Part shown: positions 27,459 to 35,798 of the stretch, piece after piece
How positions within the stretch are numbered: position 1 is the first letter of the stretch
Layout of the letters: each line of letters begins with the position of its first letter
Assembly (NCBI GenBank): GCA_021785405.1
Contig: JAJYFF010000023.1
Coordinates: 1-41,579 of the forward strand
DNA length: 41,579 nt
Origin: Pseudomonadota bacterium
GTDB lineage: Bacteria > Pseudomonadota > Gammaproteobacteria > Steroidobacterales > Steroidobacteraceae
Reading direction: 5' to 3'
The notes under the pieces: generated by a model
The model's input: the letters and a program-made list of their open reading frames with translations, nothing else
Database searches by the model: none
What the model was told of the DNA's origin: nothing
Translations under genes and position numbers: made by a program

Positions 27459-28732
27459 GCGGCGACCCGGATGCCGGTGCCGAGCGCGGACTGGGTGACG
27501 GTGCGCACGACCTGGTCCCAACCACGCCCGGCGACGCTCGCGCGCGCCGCGTGGCCCATCGCGAGGCGCCCGGCCGGATCGTCGATCAAGCGCGCGATCG
27601 CGCGCCGGCAGTCGGCCGCGTCGCCGGGCTCGTACAACAGACCGGTCTTGCCGTGCTCCACCAGGTCGCCGAGCTGACCGAGGCGCGGCGCGACGACCGG
27701 ACGGCCGCAGGCGAGCGCCTCGACGACCTTGAGCGGCGAGAAGTAGAAGTTGCCGGCGGCGTGGTACGGCGCGACGACGACGTCGATCGCGGCCGTCCAA
27801 GCCGGAATGTCCGCGTGCGGAATGCGTCCGACCAGCGCGGCGCCCGCACCGGCCGGCGATGCGGCCGCGCGCGCGCGCAAGTCCGCCAATTCGGGGCCGT
27901 CGCCGACGCCGAGCAGGCGCACCTCGGGGTGCGTCGCCGCCAGGCCCTCGTAGACGTCGAACAGCACGTCGGTGCCGTGCCACGGCTTGAAGCTGCCGAC
28001 GAAGCCGAGCACGCAGGCATCGGGTCCCCAGCCGAGACCGCCGCGGATGCGTTCGCGGTGCGCCTCCGCCGCCGCGAACCGACCGAGGTCCACGCCGTTC
28101 GGAACCACGTGGACCTTCCCCGTCGGCGGCGTCGCGACCGCGCGCACGTAGGCGGCGACGCGCTCCGACACCGTGACGACCGCGTCCGCGGTGCCGAACG
28201 ATTCGGACTCCATGCGCCGCGCGAGCGGCTCGAGGACCAGGCCGCGGTACGATTTCTGTTCGTCGGCGAGCGGTGCGTTGACTTCGAGCACCCGGGGACA
28301 CTCGAGTCGTACCGCGAGCTCGGCGCCGGCCGACGAGAACAAGGCATGACGCTCGTAGATGAAGTCCGGCCGGAAGTCGCGAGCCGCGAGCGACGCCAAC
28401 ACCCGCGCGGCGAGCGACTGATCGTGGGCGAGTCGCGCCAGTTCGCGACGCAGGATGGGATCGACGTCGCTGCCGGCGCCGTCGCCGTCGCTGACCGCGT
28501 CGATGCCGAGCCAGCGCCGCTGCGCCTCGATCGCGGGTGGCGACGCGTCGACCGGGAATTCCGCGATCGCCGCGGGCGGTGGCGCGTTGCCCTCGCCCTG
28601 ACGGGTGCAGGCGATCAGGATCTCGTGACCGAGATCCGCGGCCGCGCGCACGAACTCGCGAACGTGCACCGAGGCGCCCTTGTCGCCGAGCACCGGGATG
28701 CCCCGGTCGAAGTTCAAGTACAGGATCTTCAT
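27455..28732 (-). CDS. Glycosyltransferase family 4
   Basis: A 425-residue GT4 (GT-B fold). It starts MKILYLNFDRGIPVLGDKGA. A DNA-independent N-domain with VHVREFVRAAADLGHEI is followed by the donor domain: VPNGVDLGRF, GFVGSFKPWHGTDVLFDVYE, GVGDGPELADLR and the glutamate motif YFSPLKVVEALACGRPVVAP typical of retaining GT4 enzymes. Donor and acceptor are unknown. GGAAG precedes the ATG. It is coupled to the ABC exporter (ATGA) and to the GT gene before it (ATGA). Confidence 0.9.
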   Translation of the reverse strand: MKILYLNFDRGIPVLGDKGASVHVREFVRAAADLGHEILIACTRQGEGNAPPPAAIAEFPVDASPPAIEAQRRWLGIDAVSDGDGAGSDVDPILRRELARLAHDQSLAARVLASLAARDFRPDFIYERHALFSSAGAELAVRLECPRVLEVNAPLADEQKSYRGLVLEPLARRMESESFGTADAVVTVSERVAAYVRAVATPPTGKVHVVPNGVDLGRFAAAEAHRERIRGGLGWGPDACVLGFVGSFKPWHGTDVLFDVYEGLAATHPEVRLLGVGDGPELADLRARAAASPAGAGAALVGRIPHADIPAWTAAIDVVVAPYHAAGNFYFSPLKVVEALACGRPVVAPRLGQLGDLVEHGKTGLLYEPGDAADCRRAIARLIDDPAGRLAMGHAARASVAGRGWDQVVRTVTQSALGTGIRVAA

Positions 28733-30060
28733 TTCGAGACTTCCGCTACGGGGGCGCCGACGTCGAGCGGTTCCTCGAGCGCGCGCACCGCCGACCCATG
28801 GTGCGCACAACAGCGTTCGGTCGCGATCAACGCGTGCAGTGCCCGCGTGGTCTCCCACAGGTCGAATTCTCGGTTGAGCAGGTCCCGCGCGGTCGCCGCC
28901 AGCCGCTCGGCGAGTGCGCGGTCCTGGAGCAGGCGCTGCATCGCGACCGCAAGGGCCGCGGGATCGCGCGACGGCGCGAGCAACCCGGTCTGCTCGTGGC
29001 GCACCAACTCCGGGATGCCCGAGACGTCGGTTGCGACGACCGGCACGCCGACCGCCATCGCTTCGGCGATCACGTTCGGGATCCCGTCGCGATCACCATC
29101 CTCGGCGATGCGCGGCGCCAGCACGAACAGACTCGCGCGACGGTACAGGTCGATCAGCTTTGCATGCGTCATCGACCCCCGCAGGGCCACCCGATCCTCC
29201 AGGTCGTGTCGCCGAATCTCGGCGCTCAGCGCATCGTGTAGCGGCCCGGAACCGACGATTTCGCAGTCGAAGTCGACGCCCTGGTCGCGCAGCGCCGCGC
29301 ACGCGGCGATCAGATCCTCGTGACCCTTCTTCGGGACGAGCCGACCGACCGCGAGGACCCGCGGTCGCCCGGCCGAGCCGGACCGACGGCCGCTCGGCGA
29401 CGCGGCGAACGCCCCCAGATCGATCCCGTGGTACACGAGGCGGATCTTGCGTGGATCGACCTGCGGCGCGAGACGCCGCAGGTGCTCGGCGTTGTAGCCG
29501 GTGCAGGTCGCCGTGAATTCCGCGGCCTGCAGGTGCCGGCGCAGCACGGCGGGCCGGGACAGATAGATGTCCTTCGCGTGCGCCGTGAAGCTGAAGGGGA
29601 TGCCGGACATGAGGTGGGCGAAATGCGCGACCGCGGTCGGTGCGTTCGCGAAATGCGCGTGGATGTGGACGAGTCCTGCGCGGCGACAGGTATCGGCGAC
29701 GATCCCGGCCCGTGCGAACTGCCGCCACAGCGACAGCGGATGGCGCGACGTGAGGGTACGGCGCAGCGCCGTGCCGAACGCGCGCGCATAGCGCCACGGC
29801 GCCGCGGCGAGCGTCGCCGCGTGGGCGCGCGCGATCTCCCGCAGCCGCGCGGCAAGGCCGATCGCCGGCGCGTGCACCGGGGCCCGCACCTCCGCGACCA
29901 TCGGGTGGTGCGGCGGCGGCTCCGGGGGCAACAGCGAGAAGATGTGCAGCTGCACGCCGAGTCGCTCCATCGCCCGGATCTCGTTCAGGATGAAGGTCTC
30001 GGTCAAGCGCGGATAGCGCTTGAGCACGTAGGCGATCGGACGCCGCCCTGCGCCGATCAT
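28729..30060 (-). CDS. Glycosyltransferase family 4, WcaL-like
   Basis: A 443-residue GT4 resembling colanic-acid-type transferases. It opens IAYVLKRYPRLTETFILNEI, typical of that group. The donor domain has VYHGIDLGAF, LAVGRLVPKKGHEDLIAAC, IVGSGPLHDALSAEI and DGIPNVIAEAMAVGVPVVAT with the expected glutamate. Membrane association is probable through basic and hydrophobic surfaces; no TM segment is seen. A GAGGTG site precedes the ATG at 30060. Overlaps both neighbours by ATGA. The acceptor is not known. Confidence 0.9.
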   Translation of the reverse strand: MIGAGRRPIAYVLKRYPRLTETFILNEIRAMERLGVQLHIFSLLPPEPPPHHPMVAEVRAPVHAPAIGLAARLREIARAHAATLAAAPWRYARAFGTALRRTLTSRHPLSLWRQFARAGIVADTCRRAGLVHIHAHFANAPTAVAHFAHLMSGIPFSFTAHAKDIYLSRPAVLRRHLQAAEFTATCTGYNAEHLRRLAPQVDPRKIRLVYHGIDLGAFAASPSGRRSGSAGRPRVLAVGRLVPKKGHEDLIAACAALRDQGVDFDCEIVGSGPLHDALSAEIRRHDLEDRVALRGSMTHAKLIDLYRRASLFVLAPRIAEDGDRDGIPNVIAEAMAVGVPVVATDVSGIPELVRHEQTGLLAPSRDPAALAVAMQRLLQDRALAERLAATARDLLNREFDLWETTRALHALIATERCCAHHGSAVRALEEPLDVGAPVAEVSK

Positions 30061-31370
30061 GCGACACCTCGAACGCGCGGACGCCCGACGTCGACCGCGA
30101 CGGCGCCGAGCTCGGCGACGACCCGGTCGGCTCCCTGCAGATCGACCGCATCCCAGAGCCGATCCTCCGGCGGCGGCGCGGCGAGCGCGGCCGGGATGAG
30201 CGCTGCGAGCGCGTCGGCGAGGTCCGGCCCCGGCTCGGCATAAGTGCATAGACCGAGGTCCGCCAGCAGCCGCGCGCGTATCCGTTGCTCTTCACGGGGT
30301 GCGCTGCGCGGCACGAGGATCGCCTTCTTGCGTGCGGCGAGCAGTTCGACGCTGGTGTTGTAGCCGGCCATCGAGACGACCAGGGCCGCCTGGCGGATGC
30401 TCGGCACCAGGTCGGTCGTGTACGTGACGATCTCGACGTCGTCGCGACCGACGGTGGCCGCGTGCAACTCGGCACTCTGCTCCGCGGGCATCAAGGGTCC
30501 GGTCACGATGACCGTGTGGAACCCGCTCGCGCGCTGCGCGCGCAGCGCGCGGAGATAGGCGCGCATCAGGAACTGCCCGTCGCCGCCGCCGCCGGCGGTC
30601 ACCAGCACGACGGGCCGACCGGCGGCACGCACGGGATTCCAGCAAGCCGCGCTGCTCGCGCGGGCGTGCAACTGATCGAAGCGGCTGCGGCCGACGACGT
30701 AGCCGCAATATTTCACCCGCTGCGCGAGCGCCGCGTTCATCCCGTAGCCGGCGACGACGTCGAACAAGCGTTCGCTGCCGTACACGAACACGTCGTCGTA
30801 CGCATGCTCGATCAAGGCGGGAATGTCCTGCTCGTCCCAGACTCGGCGCACCGTCGACGGCTCGTCGAGGATGTCGCGCAGCCCGAGCACCGTGCGCGTC
30901 TGCGGCAATTCGTGGCGGATCAACGCGAGCGTCGACAGGAGTTCGCCGTTCATGCCCGCGGGCGCATGATCCACGAGGAAGACGTCGGGCCGTTCCTCCT
31001 CGACCAATTTCAGGATCAGGGCTTCGCGATAACCCTTGGTCAGCCCGAATGGTTGCCCCGGCTGACGCGCGGCGTACCGTTCGGCACCCGTCTTCACGAC
31101 CGGCGGCAACGGCTGTACGCGGAGCCCCGGCGGCAGGTTCCATTGACGGATCACCGGGGATCCGGTCAGCAACCAGACGGCGAAACGGCCGTCGCTGCGC
31201 AACAGTTGATCGGCGATCGCCAGATTGCGCCGCAGATGTCCCAGGCCGAACGTATCGTGGGAATAAAGACAAACCTTGACCGCCCCGGCGGCGACGTCGT
31301 GGCTTCCGTGGATCTTCTGTGCGCTGAAGCCACGCTCTCGCGCAGGCAGGGGTCTTAAGAGTGGATCCAT
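30057..31370 (-). CDS. Glycosyltransferase of the MurG/GT28-like group
   Basis: A 437-residue protein, first of the seven-gene set. A 32-residue basic/neutral leader precedes VCLYSHDTFGLGHLRRNLAI, the N-domain of a GT-B family with a GLGH loop. The donor half has VTAGGGGDGQFLM, VSMAGYNTSVELLAARKKAI and LVPRSAPREEQRIRA, close to the UDP-sugar binding pattern of MurG-like proteins. The start ATG at 31370 is the only plausible start codon in frame before the conserved core and has a weak ribosome site. Likely transfers a hexose or hexosamine; no substrate is known. Confidence 0.8.
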   Translation of the reverse strand: MDPLLRPLPARERGFSAQKIHGSHDVAAGAVKVCLYSHDTFGLGHLRRNLAIADQLLRSDGRFAVWLLTGSPVIRQWNLPPGLRVQPLPPVVKTGAERYAARQPGQPFGLTKGYREALILKLVEEERPDVFLVDHAPAGMNGELLSTLALIRHELPQTRTVLGLRDILDEPSTVRRVWDEQDIPALIEHAYDDVFVYGSERLFDVVAGYGMNAALAQRVKYCGYVVGRSRFDQLHARASSAACWNPVRAAGRPVVLVTAGGGGDGQFLMRAYLRALRAQRASGFHTVIVTGPLMPAEQSAELHAATVGRDDVEIVTYTTDLVPSIRQAALVVSMAGYNTSVELLAARKKAILVPRSAPREEQRIRARLLADLGLCTYAEPGPDLADALAALIPAALAAPPPEDRLWDAVDLQGADRVVAELGAVAVDVGRPRVRGVA

Positions 31371-31666
31371 GCATCACCCGTCGGTTGAGAAATCGTGAAA
31401 GACAGCCGTCTGTGGTCGTGCACACCGGCCACACCGAAGGACCTCAGCGACGGATCGAATCGCTCGACGCCCCGTCCGCGATCGGTGCGCACGGCCGCGA
31501 TGGCGTCCCGCCTGTCGCCATTCGCCGACACATTTCGTCCGATTTTTTCCACGGTTCGCCTGCGTTCCGCCGGTTGGCTCCCATGAGACGGGGCCTCCGC
31601 GCGAAATCAATCGGCGAACGTGCGAGGGAGGTGCGGAAGACGGTTACGGATCGAGGACGGCGGAAC
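31371..31666. other. 296-bp non-coding gap between the TonB receptor and the glycan genes
   Basis: No open frame here resembles a known protein, and no clear -35/-10 pair for the downstream set is visible on the minus strand. The most unusual element is a run of six A on the minus strand (31541-31546) in otherwise GC-rich DNA, near the weak inverted repeat TGTCG...CGACA at 31515-31532. An ECF-type or activated promoter is possible; I could not assign one. Confidence 0.5.
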
Positions 31667-34039
31667 TCAGTAGTGCCAGCGCACACCGACGATCGGCGTC
31701 AGATTGAGCCACGGGGAGCCGCTCTCGACGAGCCGGTACGTGCCGGACGCGGACCGCAGAATTCCGTAGCTCCGGCAGCACGTCACGTGCGAGTCGGTGA
31801 GATCGTAGACGTCGAGGAATGCCTGCAGCACGCCGCGCCCGAGACGGTGTTGCCACGCGACGCGCGCGTCCACCGACAGGAAATTGCCGAGTCGTGCGCT
31901 GTTGAGCGGCGCGAAGCCGAGACTCACGCCGTTCGGGTCGGTCCAGGTCGTGCGCGACGCGAGCAGCGGCGTATAGGGCCAGCCGGTGTGCCACACCGCC
32001 GAGGCGGCGACGCGAAACGACTCGTGTCGCCACGCCGCATCGATCTTCACGGCGTTCGGTTGGTCCCAGGCCCGCGGAACCCAGCCGCCGGCGACGAAGT
32101 CCAGCGCGCGCGACCAGACGTAGGATACGGACCCGCTGATCGGACGCGCGCGATCGGAGGTCAGACTGAGTTCGACGCCATACATGCGCGAGCGCGCGGA
32201 GAGCACGTGGAGGCGATCGACCGAGAGCTCCGGGAGGAGCGCGAACGGCGAGAACACGTAGGTCGAATTCGAGTACGGGGATCCTTCGTTCTTGTAATAC
32301 CCTTCGGCGCGCACGGACCACGCACGCGGCAACAGCCGCTCAAAGCTCAAGTCCGTCTGGGTGACGCGTCGTACCGTTTGCGGGACGATCGCGCCCGCGA
32401 CCACGCGCGGATCGAAGACTTCGGCCTGCGATTCTTGACCCCAGCCGAGCCGCACGGTCGATGTATCGGAGAGTCGGTCCCGGAGATTCGCGCGCACGCT
32501 CCACTGTGCGTCGGCGCGCAGACCGCTGAATTTTCGCTCGTCACGGCGCACCCCGAGATCCGCGATCAAGCGACGCGACGCACGCCACCGCACCGAGCCG
32601 TACGTCGCCCAGGTCATCGCATGCGCCGCGACGTTCTCATCGGAGACCGCGATCGCGTTCGGCTGCAGGTCCGGCGCGAATGGCGCCGAAAACGCGGCGT
32701 AACCGCTGGAATCGTCGACCAGGTTCGCGACGGTCGCCTCGGCCCCGGCGTGCCAGGCCCAGCGCGCGGACGGCGCCTCCCGCAGCTCGTCGCGCAGCGT
32801 GTAGACCGCGTGCCAGCTGTGCTCCTGGAGTCGTCCGGTGACGATGTAGGGCTCCGCGACGCTGCCGTTCACGTTCTCGTGGGAATCCTCCGAGGAGAGC
32901 AGCGTGACGTTGCGCAATCGCCCGCCGAACCGGTGCTCGAGCCGCAACCACGCGTAGAACTCGCCGCCGTTCACGGCCTTGTTCTGGGCGTTCTCGGTCG
33001 AGAAGTACTTGCGACGGTCGTCGATCGCGAGCGTCCCCGCGGCGAGCGTGGTGCGCGCGTCGAATCGCCAGGTCGCGTGCACGATCATGTCGTTCAAGGT
33101 CGGCGCGCCGACCCGCGTCTCGATCCAGCCGACCGGCGCGAACTCGTTCTGCATCCGCAAGTCGGCGAACACCGTGCCGCGCCCCGACCCGAACACGGTC
33201 CCCGCCATCGCGCTCGCGCCCTGTTCCGAGGCTTGCAGGTCGACGGTGGTGCGCTGGATGCGCCGCGGCGCGATGTCGACGACGCCGCCGATCTGCCCGC
33301 CGAATTCGATCGGCGCGACCCCGGTCCAGGAGGTGACCGAATCGACCGCGGCGGGATCGACGGGGCTGAACAGGCTCTGCAGCTCCTTCAGATGATACGG
33401 CTGGTTCAGCGTGACGCCGTCGTAACGGAACAGGATCTCGTCGTCGCGACTGCCGCGAACGTGGGTCCGCGCGGTGTATCCCGCGACGGCGGTCCCCGGA
33501 ATGACCTGCAGGGCGCGGACCGCGTCGTTATGGGTCTCCGGAGAGTTCTCGAGCGCGTGCCGGCCGGTGCTCACGCCGCCGATCGGGCTGGAACGGTACC
33601 GGCTGGTCTGGACCACGATCTGTTCGAGGGGCTCCTCGACCGGCGGCGGCGGCGCCGCGCGCGCGGGAGGCTCTGCGCGGACGATCGCGTAGCCGCCACC
33701 GGGTAACGCTCGCGCCTCGAGGCCGAGCGGCGCGAGCAAGGACCGCAGGCGCGCCTCCACCGTCGACCCCGTGACCGGACCGTGGGCCCGCAGCCCCGGC
33801 GGCACGAGTTGCGAGCTGTAGATGAGGCGCACGCCCGCGCGCCCGAACGCGGCGAGCACCTGGGTCACCAGCGGCGCGTCGCCGGTCTCGCCCCGGGCGC
33901 GCGGTGCGCGCGCCGGCGCGAAGCACGCGATCATCGCGAGGATCGCGGTGATCGCCAGGCTCGACCACCGCGGAACGCGGCTGCGGATCGTCTCAGTTTC
34001 CCTTCGCCGAAGCGCCGCGAATACCGATGCGTAATTCAC
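31667..34039 (-). CDS. TonB-dependent receptor with signalling (STN) domain
   Basis: An outer-membrane transducer of 790 residues. After an N-terminal export region (about residues 1-49) comes an STN domain (52-122: LVTQVLAAFGRAGVRLIYSS, TVEARLRSLLAPLGLEARAL), then a Pro-rich linker, a TonB-box-like EQIVVQTS, the plug domain (RTHVRGSRDDEILFRYDGVT) and a barrel ending in VGVRWHY, the required aromatic end. Receptors with an STN domain signal ligand binding to a FecR-like protein. The ligand (siderophore, glycan or other) cannot be told. The start is a GTG at 34039, which overlaps fecR by 47 bases; its ribosome site is poor, so the true start is uncertain. Confidence 0.93.
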   Translation of the reverse strand: MNYASVFAALRRRETETIRSRVPRWSSLAITAILAMIACFAPARAPRARGETGDAPLVTQVLAAFGRAGVRLIYSSQLVPPGLRAHGPVTGSTVEARLRSLLAPLGLEARALPGGGYAIVRAEPPARAAPPPPVEEPLEQIVVQTSRYRSSPIGGVSTGRHALENSPETHNDAVRALQVIPGTAVAGYTARTHVRGSRDDEILFRYDGVTLNQPYHLKELQSLFSPVDPAAVDSVTSWTGVAPIEFGGQIGGVVDIAPRRIQRTTVDLQASEQGASAMAGTVFGSGRGTVFADLRMQNEFAPVGWIETRVGAPTLNDMIVHATWRFDARTTLAAGTLAIDDRRKYFSTENAQNKAVNGGEFYAWLRLEHRFGGRLRNVTLLSSEDSHENVNGSVAEPYIVTGRLQEHSWHAVYTLRDELREAPSARWAWHAGAEATVANLVDDSSGYAAFSAPFAPDLQPNAIAVSDENVAAHAMTWATYGSVRWRASRRLIADLGVRRDERKFSGLRADAQWSVRANLRDRLSDTSTVRLGWGQESQAEVFDPRVVAGAIVPQTVRRVTQTDLSFERLLPRAWSVRAEGYYKNEGSPYSNSTYVFSPFALLPELSVDRLHVLSARSRMYGVELSLTSDRARPISGSVSYVWSRALDFVAGGWVPRAWDQPNAVKIDAAWRHESFRVAASAVWHTGWPYTPLLASRTTWTDPNGVSLGFAPLNSARLGNFLSVDARVAWQHRLGRGVLQAFLDVYDLTDSHVTCCRSYGILRSASGTYRLVESGSPWLNLTPIVGVRWHY

Positions 34040-35015
34040 CAGGCGAGTTCATATCATATTGCAGACGCGTCGTCGCCATCACCGCGGCCAGCGCTTCGGT
34101 CGGCGTGAGACCCGCAATGCTGCCGGACAAGCGCGTCTGATCGATCGCCGCTTGGGTCGCCGGGCCCTGCAATTCGAGCCTGCGACCGGTTTCGCGCGTG
34201 TACCACGCGAGGAACTCCGACAGCGGACGCCCGTCGATCGGGAAATCGGGCGTCAACGTGTTCACCCAGGCCCACTCTCGGCCATACGGCGTGATCGCCA
34301 TCCGTTGCACCGCGCCGCCCGGATAGACCGCGACGCCTTGACCGCGTGCCAGCGTCTCGCGGCGACCGCTGCGCCCGTTCACGCTCACGCGGCCGCTGCG
34401 CACGCCGACCCACATCGACGACGAGTGCACCACGACCTGGAATTGAGTGCCGAGATGGTTCACGCGGCCGAACGGGGTATCGACCACCAGCGGCTCGTGG
34501 GCAACGCCCTCGGGACCGCTGTCGACGTAGATCCGTCCGTGGGTGAGTTGCACGTGGCCCGGGTGATCGAGATCGAGCACCGTGCCAGGACCGACTCGCA
34601 AATCGATCGCCGCCGACGTCAACAGCAAGTAGCCGTTCGCCCCGGTGCGCACGACCGTGCCGGCGTCGAGCCGGCTACCGGCGACGATCGGACCCCGATC
34701 GCTCGGAGACGTCAGATGCACGGTGCCCCGCGCGGCGACGAGCGTCCCGACCGTCGTCGGCGCCTCGCTCACACCGCCGCGCAGGCCGAACCACGCGAGG
34801 CCCACCGCGCTGGCGACGACAGCGGCCGCCGCGGCCCAGCGGTACGCACGCCGCCCGCGGCGTCGTGCGGTTTCCTCCAACCAGGCTCGCTCGACGGCCG
34901 CGCGCACCGATTCGCGCACGGCGGCATCCGGCGTCGGTCGTCGACCGGCGGCTGCGATCAGCCGCGCGATGTCGTCCGACTCGACGCGATCCCTGTCCCC
35001 ATTCGATGGCGTCAT
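33993..35015 (-). CDS. FecR-family anti-sigma/sigma-regulator
   Basis: A 340-residue inner-membrane protein. Its cytoplasmic N-terminus (1-57) would contact the sigma factor, a single TM segment (about 58-80, AAAAAVVASAVGLAWFGL) spans the membrane, and a periplasmic FecR domain (TVHLTSPSDRGPIVAGSRLD, VVDTPFGRVNHLGTQFQVVV) follows. The C-terminal part (LSGSIAGLTPTEALAAV) looks like an STN-type module that could meet the receptor's STN. Its start ATG overlaps the sigma stop in TAATG. The classical FecR N-terminal conserved Trp-rich segment is not obvious, so the subtype is not fully assigned. Confidence 0.9.
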   Translation of the reverse strand: MTPSNGDRDRVESDDIARLIAAAGRRPTPDAAVRESVRAAVERAWLEETARRRGRRAYRWAAAAAVVASAVGLAWFGLRGGVSEAPTTVGTLVAARGTVHLTSPSDRGPIVAGSRLDAGTVVRTGANGYLLLTSAAIDLRVGPGTVLDLDHPGHVQLTHGRIYVDSGPEGVAHEPLVVDTPFGRVNHLGTQFQVVVHSSSMWVGVRSGRVSVNGRSGRRETLARGQGVAVYPGGAVQRMAITPYGREWAWVNTLTPDFPIDGRPLSEFLAWYTRETGRRLELQGPATQAAIDQTRLSGSIAGLTPTEALAAVMATTRLQYDMNSPGELRIGIRGASAKGN

Positions 35016-35617
35016 TATTCGCTCCCCAGATTCGGCAGCAAGGCATTCCCAACGTCGCGAAAGGCGTTGCGAGCACGCGCGAGCAGGGACTGCACCGAGA
35101 TCGCGGTGATGCCGAGACGCGCGGCGATCGTCTCCACGGAAAGATCCTCGAGGTACTTGAGTTCCAGCACTTGCGCGTAGCGGCTCGGCAGGTAATCGAG
35201 CGCCGCGTGCACCGCGGCGGTGAGATCCGCCCGCTGCAGCTGCGCCTCCGGCTCCATCTCGCCATCGGCCGGAATCGACTCCAAGCTCGCGCGGACCTGC
35301 GGGTCATCCTCGGTCTCGACCAGGCGATGCACGTAGGTGGCCTCCCGAGCTGCCTTGGCCACGTGGTCCGCGAGTTCGCGGCGCGTGATCTGGCATAGCC
35401 AGGTGAACAAGCTTGCTTCCCCCCGATAGGTCTCGAGACGACGGACGCCGCGGCTGAGCGACGCCTGGACGATGTCCCTCGCCGCTTCCTCGTCGCCGTT
35501 CAATCGCCGCAGGATGAACCGGAACAGACGCGGGAAGTAGTCGTCGAAAAAGGCGCGGAACGCCGCGTCGTCCCTCGACATCAAGCGGCGCACGAGAGCC
35601 AGGTCCTCCGTATGCAT
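35015..35617 (-). CDS. ECF-type RNA polymerase sigma factor
   Basis: A 200-residue ECF sigma. Region 2 (DDYFPRLFRFILRRLNGDEE, ARDIVQASLSRGVRR, ETYRGEASLFTWLCQI) binds the -10 element, and region 4 (YLPSRYAQVLELKYLEDLSV, IAARLGITAISVQSLLARAR) the -35. The ATG at 35617 has an AGGA site 11 bases upstream; a GTG at 35635 is possible. It heads the signalling set with FecR and the TonB receptor, so it probably drives its own operon on ligand binding. Its promoter motif and other targets cannot be deduced here. Confidence 0.93.
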   Translation of the reverse strand: MHTEDLALVRRLMSRDDAAFRAFFDDYFPRLFRFILRRLNGDEEAARDIVQASLSRGVRRLETYRGEASLFTWLCQITRRELADHVAKAAREATYVHRLVETEDDPQVRASLESIPADGEMEPEAQLQRADLTAAVHAALDYLPSRYAQVLELKYLEDLSVETIAARLGITAISVQSLLARARNAFRDVGNALLPNLGSE

Positions 35618-35689
35618 CGTCAGGTTCGTCCTCACTCGATCGTTACGCCCGTTGGAGGGCCCGTGACGGCAGGATCAATCGCGCTCGGC

Positions 35690-35718
35690 AAGACTTTTTC
35701 GAGAAAATTTCGAGTCTT
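35690..35718. promoter_or_regulatory. AT-rich inverted repeat upstream of the sigma gene
   Basis: Arms AAGACT (35690-35695) and AGTCTT (35713-35718) flank a run of alternating A and T tracts (35695-35711) that contains the partial symmetry TTTTC-GA-GAAAA. It is the most AT-rich stretch in this gap and lies 73-101 bases before the sigma start. It could be an operator or UP-type element. It does not match a Fur box. Confidence 0.5.
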
Positions 35719-35744
35719 AGGCTTGCGACCGGGTTGCGAGCCGT

Positions 35745-35767
35745 CCGTGGGAACTCGACTCCCACGG
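35745..35767. terminator. Hairpin downstream of the amidohydrolase gene
   Basis: CCGTGGGA and TCCCACGG form a perfect 8-bp stem with a 7-base loop. It lies 32 bases after the amidohydrolase stop on the minus strand and before the sigma gene. Without a T-run it is only a weak terminator candidate; it may protect the transcript end. Confidence 0.45.
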
Positions 35768-35798
35768 GGGGTTCGGCCGCCCGGCTGGGCGCCGGCCA

